Source of the DNA: Pseudomonas sp. CBZ-4
GTDB taxonomy: Bacteria > Pseudomonadota > Gammaproteobacteria > Pseudomonadales > Pseudomonadaceae
Direction: 5' to 3'
DNA length: 36,679 nucleotides
Assembly: GCF_000346755.1 (NCBI RefSeq)
Contig: NZ_ANNV01000025.1
Location: 1 to 36,679, forward strand
Part shown: positions 17,488-26,956 of the stretch, in pieces
Position numbering within the stretch: position 1 is the first letter of the stretch
How the letters are laid out: every line of letters starts with the position of its first letter
Made by a program: the position numbers and the translations under genes
The notes under the pieces: model-generated
Databases searched by the model: none
Told to the model about the DNA's origin: nothing
The model's input: only the letters and a program-made list of their open reading frames with translations

Positions 17488-18021
17488 GTGCTCTCCTGGA
17501 ATTCGCAGATCGCGCGCCTGTTCGCGGAGCAGAAGAAAGCCCTCGAAGCCTTCGTCACCCGCCGCACCGGCAGCGCCCAAGTGGCCGCCGACCTGACCCA
17601 GGAATCGTTCCTGCGCCTGGCGCGCCTGGATTCCGGCGAGAAGATCGACAACCTCCCAGCCTTTCTCTTCACCATCGCCAGCAACCTGGTGCGCGATCAC
17701 CAGCGCCAGGCCATCCGCCGTGAGCGCCTGGACGCCGGCGAGCCCAGCGAAGAGCTGCCGTGCACCAACCCAGGTGCCGACGAACAATTGGCCGCCTACC
17801 AACAGGAACAACTGATGCAGGACGCGATCCTGGCGTTGCCCGAAGCGACTCGGCAGATCTTCCTGCTCTATCATGTCGACGAACTTTCCTACCGCGAGAT
17901 TGGCGAACGCCTGTCGATCACCCCGCGCAGTGTGGAATACCAATTGCGTCGCGCCTTGATTGAATGCCGCGCGTACATCAAGACGCGGCTTGCCTGCGAT
18001 GCACAAGGACGTCGGTCATGA
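17488..18021 (+). CDS. FecI-like iron-starvation ECF sigma factor
   Basis: A 177-aa sigma-70 family protein of the ECF group. GTG start at 17488 with AAGG upstream. Region 2 is about residues 8-75 (DLTQESFLRLARLDSG, LPAFLFTIASNLVRDHQRQ) and region 4 about 115-170 (LPEATRQIFLLYHVDELSYR, then EIGERLSITPRSVEYQLRRA). It is followed directly, with a 4-base ATGA overlap, by its FecR-like partner and then the receptor. It should direct RNA polymerase to the receptor gene when the ferri-siderophore signal arrives, and Fur likely represses it. Confidence 0.92.
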   Translation: MLSWNSQIARLFAEQKKALEAFVTRRTGSAQVAADLTQESFLRLARLDSGEKIDNLPAFLFTIASNLVRDHQRQAIRRERLDAGEPSEELPCTNPGADEQLAAYQQEQLMQDAILALPEATRQIFLLYHVDELSYREIGERLSITPRSVEYQLRRALIECRAYIKTRLACDAQGRRS

Positions 18022-18965
18022 CTGCCACACCCACTGCCGACGCGCTGTTTGAACAAGCGTCCGGCTGGTATTTCCGCCTACAGGCCGAGGACGTGACGCC
18101 GGCTGACATGGACGCCTTCGCCGCCTGGCTCGGGCAGGGCCAAGCCCAGGATGACGCCTGGCAGGAAGTGCAGGCGCTGCTGGGCGGCCTGCGTGAGCCG
18201 GCCCGGGTGATCCGTCGCGCCGAACAGGCCGCCTGGCGCAAACCGCTGCGGCGTTGGGCGTGCGCCGCCGCGGTGTTGTTGGCGGTTGGCCTGACCGTGC
18301 AAAACACCCCCTGGCTCGACCGCCTGCGCGCGGATTACGCCACCGGCACCGGTGAGTCGCGCACCGTCGAGTTGGCCGACGGTTCCCAGCTGCAACTCAA
18401 TACCGACAGCGCGATTCAAGTGCGCATGAGCGCGGGTGAGCGTCAGATTCGTCTGCTGAGGGGCGAAGGCTTTTTCAGCGTGACCAAGGACCCGGCGCGG
18501 CCCTTCGTGGTGCAGTCCGGTGAGGGCTGGGTCAAGGTGGTCGGCACCCAGTTCAGCGTGGCGCGGCGTGATGCGCAGACGCGGGTGCAGGTGGCCCAAG
18601 GCAAGGTGCAGGTCAGTGCGGGCAGCGGTGACACGGTGTACCTGGAACCGGGGCGGGCGGTGGAGTATCAGGGACAGCACCTCGCCGAGGTCCACGGCTT
18701 CGATCCGGCCAGCGGCTTTGCGTGGCGCCAGCGGCAGTTGGTATTCCGCCAGCAGCCGTTGTCGGAAGTGGTCAGCGAACTGAACCGCTACTGGCCCGGC
18801 AAGACCCTGGTGCTCGGCGACGCGCTGCGCAATCGCGTGGTCTCCGGCGTGTTTGAAATCGACAAACCGGATGCGGTGATCAAGGCGCTGGAATACACCC
18901 TCAACCTGCGCGCCGAGCATTACACCCCGTATTTGCTGGTGTTGCGCGAAGGCAAAGCGTCCTGA
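18018..18965 (+). CDS. FecR-like anti-sigma factor / signal transducer
   Basis: A 315-aa inner-membrane regulator starting inside the sigma factor stop codon. The cytoplasmic N-terminus (DUF4880-like: ASGWYFRLQAEDVTPADMDAF, with FAAWL) binds the sigma factor. One transmembrane segment lies near residues 80-97 (AAAVLLAVGLTV). The periplasmic FecR domain follows (GESRTVELADGSQLQLNTDS, RLLRGEGFFSV), then the C-terminal STN-like part that contacts the receptor's signalling domain. It is co-translated with the sigma factor. Confidence 0.92.
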   Translation: MTATPTADALFEQASGWYFRLQAEDVTPADMDAFAAWLGQGQAQDDAWQEVQALLGGLREPARVIRRAEQAAWRKPLRRWACAAAVLLAVGLTVQNTPWLDRLRADYATGTGESRTVELADGSQLQLNTDSAIQVRMSAGERQIRLLRGEGFFSVTKDPARPFVVQSGEGWVKVVGTQFSVARRDAQTRVQVAQGKVQVSAGSGDTVYLEPGRAVEYQGQHLAEVHGFDPASGFAWRQRQLVFRQQPLSEVVSELNRYWPGKTLVLGDALRNRVVSGVFEIDKPDAVIKALEYTLNLRAEHYTPYLLVLREGKAS

Positions 18966-18979
18966 CGGCAACTTTTTTC

Positions 18980-19003
18980 AAAATAGTTTCAGGGTTTCTC
19001 CGT
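18980..19003 (+). promoter_or_regulatory. Putative iron-starvation sigma promoter for the receptor gene
   Basis: AAAAT (18980-18984), 16 bases, then CGT (19001-19003) differs by one base from the TAAAT-N16-CGT box recognised by Pseudomonas iron-starvation sigma factors such as PvdS. It lies about 97 bases before the receptor start, in the gap after the FecR gene. Confidence 0.42.
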
Positions 19004-19099
19004 GAGCCATCGTCCTTGATCACTGAGGCGCAAATAGTAAGCACTCTCAAGTAGTGCGGCGCCGATCACCGACTTTTTTTGCACCGGGGAGCACCATCC

Positions 19100-21541
19100 A
19101 TGGCACACCGATACGCCGCACGGCCCTTGCTGGCACTGGCCATTTCCATGGCCAGCGGCATTGCGCCGCTGTACTTGCAGGCCGCTGAGACCACCCAGGC
19201 CCAGACTTACCGCTTCGATATTCCTGGGCAAAGCCTGGACGGCGCGTTGGCGGCGTTTTCGGCGGTGACGCGGATTCAGGTGCTGGTGTCCGGTGAGTTG
19301 ACCCAGGGCGTGACATCCCCAGGTGTGCGCGGCAACTTGGGCCAGCGCGAGGCCCTTGGCTTGTTGCTGGGTGGCACGGGGCTGAACGCGGCGTTTATCA
19401 ATGCCGACACCGTGACCCTGGAAAAACCCGTGGCCAGCGGTTCTGCCCTTGAAGTCGGTGCAACAACCATCAGCGCCGAACGCCTGGGTGCTACTACCGA
19501 AGGTACAGGTTCCTACACCACCGGCGCGGTGACCATCGGCAAGGGCGAGCAGAAACTCAAGGACATCCCGCAGTCGGTCAGTGTCATGACCCGCAAGCAG
19601 ATGGATGACCAGAACACCACCAAACTGTCCGAAGTGGTCAAGCGCACCCCCGGCCTGACCGCGACCAAATCCCCCGGCCCCGGCATGTTCATCTTCTCCC
19701 GGGGTTTCGAGATCGGCACCCTGCAATACGATGGCGTAGGCATCCCGCGTAACACCTACACCCTGGGCAGCTACCTCACCGAAAACATGGCGATCTACGA
19801 CCGCGTCGAAACCCTGCGTGGCCCGGCCGCGTTGCTGCAAGGCGCCAACAGCCCCGGCGGCACCATGAACCTGGTGCGCAAACGCGGCCAGCAGGCGCCC
19901 ACGGTGACCATCACCGCCAAGGCCGGCTCCTGGGACCACTATGGCACTCAAGTCGACGTCGGCGGCCCGATGAATGCCCAAGGCACCTTGCGCGGCCGTT
20001 TCGTGGCGGATTACGACACGACCAACTCCTTTGTCGACTACGCCGGCGGCTGGAATCAGACGGTCTACGCGGCGGTGGACTACGACTTCACGGCAGACAC
20101 CACCGTCGGGGTCGGCATCAGCAACCAGAAAGGCCATTCGCGGCCCAACTTCATGTCGCTGCCCCGTTACGCCGACGGCAGCGATATCGGCTTGCCGCGC
20201 TCGACCTTTGTCGGCGCCAGCTGGAACCGCAACGTCAACAACCAGACCCAGGTGTTCGCCGACCTGGAGCATCGCTTCAACGATGACTGGAAGGTGAAGG
20301 CCGCGTTGGTGGCGATGGACGAGCACAACGACGCAACCTACCAGGCGACGTGGGATACCATCCCCAACGGCGGCGGCACCGTGCGTTATATCGACTGGGT
20401 CACCGACTTCAACACCAAGAGCCGCGGCGCGGATGTGTACGTCGATGGCAAGTTCGACGGCCTGGGTTTCCAGCAGGAAATGATCCTGGGCGCCAACTAT
20501 TCCAAGCTCACCACCGACGACCTGTGGGCGCGGGCGGCCACGCCGGGCGCGGATATCTTCAACATCGACCACAACCGCCCGCAGCGCGACAAATACCAAC
20601 TGTTCAAGGACGGTTGGGGCTCCAAGAGCTGGTATGACGTTCGCCAGAAAGGCATCTATGGCACCTGGCGCGTGAAGCTGCTGGACCCGCTGACCCTGAT
20701 CGTCGGCGCGCGCACCAGTTGGTATGAGTTCTCCTACATCGGCCAGAGCGGTATCAAGGGGACTTATGGCGCGCCTGAAGCCAGCACCACCCAAACCAAC
20801 GGCAAGGTCACGCCGTACACCGGTCTGGTCTATGAACTGAACGACCAATGGTCGGCCTACGCCAGCTACGCCGACGCGTTTGAACCACAGACCAACCAAA
20901 CCACGTCCCACGCGATCCTCAAGCCCATCGAAGGCAAGAACTACGAGCTGGGGATCAAGGGCGAATTGGCCGATGGTCGCCTCAACACCTCGTTTGCGAT
21001 CTTCCGCTATGACCAGGAAAACCGCGCGGCCCAAGACCTGCAAGGGCCGCAGAACTGCAACGGTTGGTACTGCTCGGTGGCTTCGGGCAAAGTCCGCAGC
21101 CAGGGCTTTGAAGCCACGTTGAGCGGCGAAGTGCTGCCGGGGTTGCAGCTCAATTCCAGCTACACCTACAACACCACCAAATTCCTCAAGGACGACGACT
21201 ACGAAGGCAAGATCTTCAGCACCTGGACGCCCAAGCATTTACTCAAGGTCTGGGGTGATTACCAGCTGCCGGGTGACTGGCAGAAATTCAGCGTCGGCGC
21301 CGGCGTGACCGCGCAAAGCAGCACCGAGGCCTACGACCGCACGTTCAGCGTGCCGGGCAATGCGCTGTGGGATTCGCGGGTGGCGTACAAGATCAACCAG
21401 GAATTCAGCGTGGCGGCGAACCTGAACAATATGTTCGACAAGAAGTACTACATCCCGGCGTATAACGCGAATTGGGGCAGTAACTACTATGGCGATCCGC
21501 GTAATGTGATGTTCACCATGACCTACACCCCGCAGTTCTAA
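19100..21541 (+). CDS. TonB-dependent ferri-siderophore receptor with signalling domain
   Basis: An 813-aa outer-membrane receptor. The ATG at 19100 has GGGGAGC upstream. The signal peptide ends near residue 30 (LQAAE). An STN/secretin-like signalling domain follows (about 37-90: YRFDIPGQSLDGALAAFSAV), as in FpvA/FecA/FoxA transducers. The plug spans about 140-255 (LKDIPQSVSVMTRKQMDD, RVETLRGPAALLQGANSPGG), and the barrel ends in the usual C-terminal aromatic residue (TYTPQF). It imports a ferric siderophore using TonB and reports occupancy to the FecR-like protein. The ligand, probably a hydroxamate such as ferrioxamine or ferrichrome, is not determined by sequence. Confidence 0.94.
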   Translation: MAHRYAARPLLALAISMASGIAPLYLQAAETTQAQTYRFDIPGQSLDGALAAFSAVTRIQVLVSGELTQGVTSPGVRGNLGQREALGLLLGGTGLNAAFINADTVTLEKPVASGSALEVGATTISAERLGATTEGTGSYTTGAVTIGKGEQKLKDIPQSVSVMTRKQMDDQNTTKLSEVVKRTPGLTATKSPGPGMFIFSRGFEIGTLQYDGVGIPRNTYTLGSYLTENMAIYDRVETLRGPAALLQGANSPGGTMNLVRKRGQQAPTVTITAKAGSWDHYGTQVDVGGPMNAQGTLRGRFVADYDTTNSFVDYAGGWNQTVYAAVDYDFTADTTVGVGISNQKGHSRPNFMSLPRYADGSDIGLPRSTFVGASWNRNVNNQTQVFADLEHRFNDDWKVKAALVAMDEHNDATYQATWDTIPNGGGTVRYIDWVTDFNTKSRGADVYVDGKFDGLGFQQEMILGANYSKLTTDDLWARAATPGADIFNIDHNRPQRDKYQLFKDGWGSKSWYDVRQKGIYGTWRVKLLDPLTLIVGARTSWYEFSYIGQSGIKGTYGAPEASTTQTNGKVTPYTGLVYELNDQWSAYASYADAFEPQTNQTTSHAILKPIEGKNYELGIKGELADGRLNTSFAIFRYDQENRAAQDLQGPQNCNGWYCSVASGKVRSQGFEATLSGEVLPGLQLNSSYTYNTTKFLKDDDYEGKIFSTWTPKHLLKVWGDYQLPGDWQKFSVGAGVTAQSSTEAYDRTFSVPGNALWDSRVAYKINQEFSVAANLNNMFDKKYYIPAYNANWGSNYYGDPRNVMFTMTYTPQF

Positions 21542-21559
21542 AGCCTTACACCAACCCCC

Positions 21560-21667
21560 TGTGGGAGCTGGCTTGTGTGGGAGCGGGCTTGCCCGCGATG
21601 GCGGAGTGTCAGGCGATACATGTGTTGGCTGACACTCCGCCATCGCAGGCAAGCCAGCTCCCACAGT
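21560..21667. repeat. Compound REP pair, GTGGGAG ends outward, with a partial extra unit
   Basis: A truncated unit (GTGGGAGCTGGCTTG, 21561-21575) runs directly into a full unit (GTGTGGGAGCGGGCTTGCCC), followed by a spacer that is itself palindromic (GGCGGAGTGTCAG ... CTGACACTCCGCC) and the inverted partner. The whole can form one long hairpin. It looks like a REP pair that gained an extra half unit. Confidence 0.88.
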
Positions 21668-21702
21668 TCGATCTCCAGTGTTCTGGAGGATTTGTATCAG
21701 GC

Positions 21703-21736
21703 AAAAAAATGCCCCGCACTTGGCGGGGCATTTTTT
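21703..21736. terminator. Bidirectional rho-independent terminator
   Basis: A perfect 10-bp stem, AATGCCCCGC / GCGGGGCATT, with a 5-base loop (ACTTG) is flanked by runs of A on the left and T on the right, so it can end transcription on either strand. It follows ilvD (leftward) and the receptor gene (rightward). Confidence 0.93.
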
Positions 21737-21747
21737 ATGGGCGGGGC

Positions 21748-23589
21748 TTACAGGCCGTCAAGCATCGCCTTGTTGCGCACAGCACCCTTGTCGGCACTGG
21801 TGGCCAGCAGGGCGTAGGCCTTCAGCGCGGTGGTGACTTTGCGCGGACGCTTCTCCACCGGCTTCCAACCCTTCTTGTCCTGCTCGACCCGGCGTGCGGC
21901 CAGTTCTTCGTCGCTGATCAACAGGTTGATCGAACGGTTCGGAATGTCGATCAGCACCTTGTCGCCATCCTGCACCAGGCCAATCGCGCCGCCGGCGGCG
22001 GCTTCTGGCGAAGCGTGGCCAATGGACAGGCCCGAAGTGCCGCCGGAGAAACGGCCGTCGGTGAGCAAGGCGCAGGCTTTGCCCAGGCCCTTGGATTTCA
22101 GGTAGGACGTCGGGTAGAGCATCTCCTGCATACCCGGGCCGCCTTTCGGGCCTTCGTAGCGGATGATCACGATGTCGCCTTCCTTCACTTCGTCGGCGAG
22201 GATGCCGCGCACCGAGCTGTCCTGGCTTTCGTAGATCTTGGCACGGCCTTCGAAGACGTGGATGGACTCATCCACACCGGCGGTTTTCACCACGCAGCCG
22301 TCGAGGGCAATGTTGCCGTACAGCACGGCCAGGCCGCCTTCTTGCGAGTAGGCGTGTTCGACACTGCGGATGCAGCCGTTTTCACGGTCGTCGTCGAGGG
22401 TGTCCCAACGGGTCGACTGGCTGAACGCGGTTTGCGTCGGGATGCCCGCCGGGCCGGCCTTGAAGAAATGATGCACGGCTTCGTCGTCAGTCTGGGTGAT
22501 GTCCCACTTGGCGATGCCTTCGGCGAGGGTCTTGCTGTGCACGGTCGGCAGGTCGGTGTGCAGCAGGCCGCCACGGGCCAGCGAGCCGAGGATCGAGAAG
22601 ATCCCGCCGGCGCGGTGCACGTCTTCCATGTGGTACTTCTGGATGTTCGGCGCGACTTTGCACAGTTGCGGCACGTTGCGGGACAGGCGGTCGATGTCGC
22701 GCAGGTCGAAATCGATCTCGGCTTCCTGGGCGGCGGCCAGCAAGTGCAGGATGGTGTTGGTGGAACCGCCCATGGCGATGTCCAGGGTCATGGCGTTTTC
22801 GAACGCCTTGAAGTTGGCGATGTTGCGCGGCAGCACCGACTCATCGTTGTCGTGGTAGTAGCGCTTGCACAGCTCGACGATGGTGCGGCCGGCCTGCAGG
22901 AACAGCTGCTCGCGGTCGCTGTGGGTGGCCAGGGTGGAACCGTTGCCCGGCAAGGCCAGGCCCAGGGCTTCCACCAGGCAGTTCATCGAGTTGGCGGTGA
23001 ACATGCCGGAGCACGAACCGCAGGTTGGGCACGCGCTGCGCTCGTATTCCGCGACCTTCTCGTCAGAAGCGCTGGAATCGGCGGCGATGACCATGGCGTC
23101 CACCAGGTCGAGGCCGTGGGAGGCCAGTTTGGTCTTGCCGGCTTCCATCGGGCCGCCGGAGACGAAGATCACCGGGATGTTCAGGCGCAGGGAGGCCATC
23201 AGCATGCCGGGGGTGATCTTGTCGCAGTTCGAGATGCACACGATGGCGTCGGCGCAGTGGGCGTTGACCATGTACTCCACGGAGTCGGCGATGATCTCGC
23301 GGCTCGGCAGGGAATACAGCATGCCGTCATGGCCCATGGCGATGCCGTCGTCCACGGCGATGGTGTTGAATTCCTTCGCTACGCCGCCAGCGCGTTCGAT
23401 CTCGCGGGCGACCAGTTGGCCGAGGTCCTTGAGGTGGACGTGGCCCGGTACGAATTGGGTGAACGAGTTGGCAATCGCGATGATCGGCTTCTTGAAGTCG
23501 TCATCTTTCATCCCCGTGGCACGCCACAGTGCGCGGGCGCCGGCCATGTTGCGGCCGTGGGTGGATGTTTTCGAGCGGTAATCTGGCAT
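21748..23589 (-). CDS. ilvD: Dihydroxy-acid dehydratase
   Basis: A 613-aa enzyme, the usual length in Pseudomonas. It converts 2,3-dihydroxy-isovalerate or -methylvalerate to the 2-keto acids in valine, isoleucine and pantothenate synthesis. ATG at 23589 with CCGGAG upstream. Cysteines for the iron-sulfur cluster are in [13 protein letters not shown] and [44 protein letters not shown] and [16 protein letters not shown] are family signatures. It stands alone and ends in the strong terminator at 21703-21736. Confidence 0.97.
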   Translation of the reverse strand: MPDYRSKTSTHGRNMAGARALWRATGMKDDDFKKPIIAIANSFTQFVPGHVHLKDLGQLVAREIERAGGVAKEFNTIAVDDGIAMGHDGMLYSLPSREIIADSVEYMVNAHCADAIVCISNCDKITPGMLMASLRLNIPVIFVSGGPMEAGKTKLASHGLDLVDAMVIAADSSASDEKVAEYERSACPTCGSCSGMFTANSMNCLVEALGLALPGNGSTLATHSDREQLFLQAGRTIVELCKRYYHDNDESVLPRNIANFKAFENAMTLDIAMGGSTNTILHLLAAAQEAEIDFDLRDIDRLSRNVPQLCKVAPNIQKYHMEDVHRAGGIFSILGSLARGGLLHTDLPTVHSKTLAEGIAKWDITQTDDEAVHHFFKAGPAGIPTQTAFSQSTRWDTLDDDRENGCIRSVEHAYSQEGGLAVLYGNIALDGCVVKTAGVDESIHVFEGRAKIYESQDSSVRGILADEVKEGDIVIIRYEGPKGGPGMQEMLYPTSYLKSKGLGKACALLTDGRFSGGTSGLSIGHASPEAAAGGAIGLVQDGDKVLIDIPNRSINLLISDEELAARRVEQDKKGWKPVEKRPRKVTTALKAYALLATSADKGAVRNKAMLDGL

Positions 23590-23878
23590 GGAGCACTCCG
23601 GGCGGCTAATCACTTACTAATCAGGTGCGGAAAAGGGAGTGAGCTTCTATTGACGTCAGGAACACCCGAAAAATGGCCGTGTGTCCGGAAGTTGCCACTC
23701 GCGTCGCGGGATCGCCGCTTGCTTGGGCCTCGAGCTCATAAACCCGCCGGGGGATGACTGGCGATGAATAGGGCCGATTCTACACCGCTGGCGGCTGGAG
23801 GGAACGGGGCATTACAGGGCCTGCGGCTTTGTTTAGACTGGCGGCCTTTTGCCCTCCCCCCACTCCAAAGGAACTGGA

Positions 23879-25612
23879 ATGCCCGGTATCAATCGTTTTC
23901 TTGGGTTCTACCTGCTGATCGGCCTGGTCCAGGGAATCGCCTTCTATTACTCCGACCAGCTTTATCGCGTAAACGAAGCGCTGTTTTTTGTCACCTACAC
24001 CCTGGTCCTGGTAGGCGGCACCACGTTGCAGTTGCTCGGGGAAAAAGTCCGACACTGGCGTTCGTTGTTGCCGACGCTGGTGTTCACCCTGCTGATGGGC
24101 GGCATGACGCTGTGGGTGTGTTATGGCGTCGAGCATATCGGCGACAACCGTTGGGCGATCAACTCGTGGTTTATCAGCGTGGTGGTGCTGAGCTACGTCT
24201 GCGCCAGCTTCCTGTTCGCCTGGCCTAGCGCCAAAGGCCAGCGCTGGCGCTATGAAGACCTGTTCCAGCAAGCCTGGAACAGCGTGTTTATCGTGCTCTA
24301 CGCGCTGATCCTGGTGGGGCTGTTCATGGCCTTGCTCAAGCTGTGGAGCCGATTGTTCCTGATGCTGGGCATCGAGTTTTTCGAGCGGCACTTCTGGAGT
24401 GAGTTGTTCCTGTGTTTCGCCCTGCCACTGGTGTTCGCGCTGGGCATGTACCTGGCGGCGCGCAGCGAGAAGGTCATCGGCCAGATGCGCAGCATGCTGC
24501 TCAGCGCCTGTGGGTTGCTGCTGCCGCTGATCGCGCTGATCAGCGTGCTGTTTACCCTGGCCCTGCCGTTTACCGGGCTCGGGCGGATCTGGGCCACGGG
24601 CTACTCCACGCCGATTCTGCTGGTGTTGGCCGGGGCGCAGTTGTTCCTGCTCAATGGTGTGTTCCAGGATGGCCGGCAGCCTCGGCCCTATCCCCGGTGG
24701 TTGACGCGGTTTATCGAGTTGAGCCTGTTGTGCCTGCCGGTGCTCGCGGCGCTGGCGTTCTATTCGAGTTGGCTGCGGGTCGAGCAATATGCCTTGTCGC
24801 CGCAGCGCTTCATCGCGTTGGCGGCGGCGTTATTGTGCGGTTTGTATGGCCTGGCGGCGGTGTGGGCGGTGGTGTTGCGTAAGCCTGTGTGGCTGGGCAA
24901 CTTGCGCGTGACCAACCCGGCATTGGCGCTACTGTTTTGTGCGCTGGTGGTGTTGATCAACACGCCGTTGCTCAACCCGGTGCAGATCAGTGTGAATGAT
25001 CAGGTGCAACGCTTGCTCGACGGGCGCACCAAGGCCGCGGCCTTTGATGCGCACTACCTGCGTTTCGGCCTGGAAAAGGCGGGTGAAGAGGCTTACGCCA
25101 AGCTGCAGGAGGATCTGGATAAAGAGCGCATTCTCGACGCGGACTCGCGCCGTATTTTGCGCGAGCGGATGGACGACACGGCGCTGAGTTTCAGCGAGCA
25201 ATACGCCAAGGAGCGCGCCCAGCGGCCCAAGTCCGAGCTGGAATGGATCGGCCCCAAGCCCAAGGGCAGCGAGCAGTTTGCAGAACTGAGCCTGGATACC
25301 GACTCACCGTGCGAGACCAAGTGTGTGTTGTGGGCGGTGGACCTCGACCTGGATGGCCAGCCCGAAGTGCTGGCGATTCCGAACACCGGCTACCGCCACG
25401 ACTTCAAGCCACCACGCATTTTTGCCCTGGATGAGAAGGGCAAGTGGGATGATCGTGGCCCACTGGTCTGGACGCAACTGCCGGACGGCTATGTGGACAC
25501 CGAGACGCTGATCCACGACATCCGCATCGGCCGGATCGAGCTGGTCAAGCCGCGTTACCGGCAGTTGCAGACCAGTGACATGCTGCTCACGCCGGTAATG
25601 CGCGAGCCGTAG
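23879..25612 (+). CDS. DUF4153 membrane protein
   Basis: A 577-aa protein. The ATG at 23879 is chosen because AAAGGAAC precedes it. Residues about 5-385 are a series of roughly ten to eleven hydrophobic helices (for example LLIGLVQGIAFYY and LLPLIALISVLFTLALPFTG), followed by a soluble C-terminal domain of about 190 residues (NDQVQRLLDGRTKAAAFDAH onward, with CETKCVLWAVDLDLDGQPE). It belongs to the DUF4153 family, with no established function. It is divergent from ilvD with 289 bases between, and its last 26 bases overlap the convergent MFS gene. Confidence 0.83.
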   Translation: MPGINRFLGFYLLIGLVQGIAFYYSDQLYRVNEALFFVTYTLVLVGGTTLQLLGEKVRHWRSLLPTLVFTLLMGGMTLWVCYGVEHIGDNRWAINSWFISVVVLSYVCASFLFAWPSAKGQRWRYEDLFQQAWNSVFIVLYALILVGLFMALLKLWSRLFLMLGIEFFERHFWSELFLCFALPLVFALGMYLAARSEKVIGQMRSMLLSACGLLLPLIALISVLFTLALPFTGLGRIWATGYSTPILLVLAGAQLFLLNGVFQDGRQPRPYPRWLTRFIELSLLCLPVLAALAFYSSWLRVEQYALSPQRFIALAAALLCGLYGLAAVWAVVLRKPVWLGNLRVTNPALALLFCALVVLINTPLLNPVQISVNDQVQRLLDGRTKAAAFDAHYLRFGLEKAGEEAYAKLQEDLDKERILDADSRRILRERMDDTALSFSEQYAKERAQRPKSELEWIGPKPKGSEQFAELSLDTDSPCETKCVLWAVDLDLDGQPEVLAIPNTGYRHDFKPPRIFALDEKGKWDDRGPLVWTQLPDGYVDTETLIHDIRIGRIELVKPRYRQLQTSDMLLTPVMREP

Positions 25613-26762
25613 TCTGCCGATTGGTCACCAGCCCCCAGAGGCTGAGCACGATAAAGCTGAGGGCGATGGTCAGCAGCAGATAATCGCCGGCCTGGGCCAG
25701 CGCCGCGCTGCTGACGGCGGCGGTGAGAAACATGATGCTGTTGCCCGCCGACGCGGCCGTGCCGGCGCTGCTGGAGAACAACAGCATCGCGGCGGAAATC
25801 GCGGCGGGTCGTACCAGCGTCACGGCGAGGGCGCTGATCAGCATCGGGATGAGCAAGGTGACGGTGCTGATGGCATCCACGCTGACAATCCATGTCAGCA
25901 GCACCCCGGCGACGCTCAGCAAGCCGAGGCCGATCGTGATCTGCCGCGACAGCGTGATGCGCTTCTGCAAATACGACGCCGCGACGCCACCGAGCAGGTA
26001 GGCCACGCCGTACACCATCAGCACCAGCGCGTATTGGTATTCGGAGAGCTGCAGCGTGTCCATGAAGATCAGCGGCGTCACGCTGATCAGCGCGAAGTAG
26101 CAGGTGAACACCAGCGCGGCGATCCACCAGTAGCGTAGGAAATCGCGATTTTTGCCGACGGCTTTCAGCGTGCCGATGATGGAAACGGCGGCGCGGTGCG
26201 GGCTGCCGGCCTTCGACGGCAGGATGCAGGCCGCGTGGATCAACATGCCCAACGCCATCAGGGCAAAGCCGTAGAAGCTGCCTTGCCAGTCAAAGGTGGT
26301 TTGCAGCCAGGAGCCGATCAGCGGTGACAGCGCGACAAACGAGCCGCTCAAGGTCATGTAATACAGGCGCACGCGGGCGCGGTCTTGTTCGTCGAACAGG
26401 TCTTCCACCAGCGCGTGGCCCAGGACGAAAAATCCACAACCCATGGCCTGCACGCTGCGAAACAGCAGGAAGCTCAGGTAGTCCGGCGCCAGTGCGCAAC
26501 CGATGGCGCCAAGGATCGACAGGCTGATGCAGCCGACCAGCACTTCCTTGCGCCCCCATTTATCCGACAGCGGCCCGGCGACCAGTTGCGAGACCGCAAA
26601 GACCAGGGTGAACAGGCTGATGGACAGCGCGACGTCGGCGGTGGGCGTATCGAAGTGGGCGGACAGGGCGGGGAAGGAGGGCAGCAGGATATTGATCGGG
26701 AAGAAGCTGATCAGGGAGATGCAGGTGATGAGGATGAAGCGCGAGAGGGTGGGCCCAGACAT
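25587..26762 (-). CDS. MFS exporter, Bcr/CflA-like
   Basis: A 391-aa, 12-helix drug:proton antiporter-type transporter. The ATG at 26762 is chosen; the open frame extends to a TTG at 26825, but the extra residues are not hydrophobic-helix-like. The motif after helix 2, GPLSDKWGRKEVL, is the MFS motif A, and helix 1 (FFPINILLPSFPAL) has the Bcr/CflA pattern with a Pro-rich ending. Substrate unknown; family members export bicyclomycin, chloramphenicol, sulfonamides or cysteine metabolites. The 3' end overlaps the DUF4153 gene by 26 bases. Confidence 0.88.
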   Translation of the reverse strand: MSGPTLSRFILITCISLISFFPINILLPSFPALSAHFDTPTADVALSISLFTLVFAVSQLVAGPLSDKWGRKEVLVGCISLSILGAIGCALAPDYLSFLLFRSVQAMGCGFFVLGHALVEDLFDEQDRARVRLYYMTLSGSFVALSPLIGSWLQTTFDWQGSFYGFALMALGMLIHAACILPSKAGSPHRAAVSIIGTLKAVGKNRDFLRYWWIAALVFTCYFALISVTPLIFMDTLQLSEYQYALVLMVYGVAYLLGGVAASYLQKRITLSRQITIGLGLLSVAGVLLTWIVSVDAISTVTLLIPMLISALAVTLVRPAAISAAMLLFSSSAGTAASAGNSIMFLTAAVSSAALAQAGDYLLLTIALSFIVLSLWGLVTNRQTTARALPA

Positions 26763-26851
26763 TGTTTTTGTTTTCCCGGAGTAAAACCAGAAAACCGATA
26801 CTAGTCTGCGAAAAATGGAATTCAATCAAATTCCAGACACACCACAAAAAA

Positions 26852-26924
26852 GTGTGGGAGCGGGCTTGCCTGCGATAGCGGTGTATCTGATACACCGCTA
26901 TCGCAGGCAAGCCAGCTCCCACAT
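26852..26924. repeat. REP pair, GTGGGAG ends outward, short palindromic loop
   Basis: Two inverted REP units separated only by a continuous palindrome (CGGTGTATCTGATACACCG), so the element can fold into an almost uninterrupted hairpin. It lies between the MFS start and the rlmI stop. Confidence 0.92.
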
Positions 26925-26956
26925 TGACCTAGCCAACCTTTTGAGCTGTGCGCGAC

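Noticed and set aside
18989..21238. 749-codon open frame opposite the TonB receptor gene
   Set aside because: Antisense shadow of a well-supported outer-membrane receptor gene; no domain pattern and no ribosome site.
21577..23757. 726-codon open frame opposite ilvD
   Set aside because: Begins in a REP element and runs antisense to ilvD; the codon pattern follows the real gene on the other strand.
26763..26825. Longer MFS start at TTG 26825
   Set aside because: The extra 21 residues are not conserved-looking, the codon is rare as a start, and the ATG at 26762 leads straight into helix 1.
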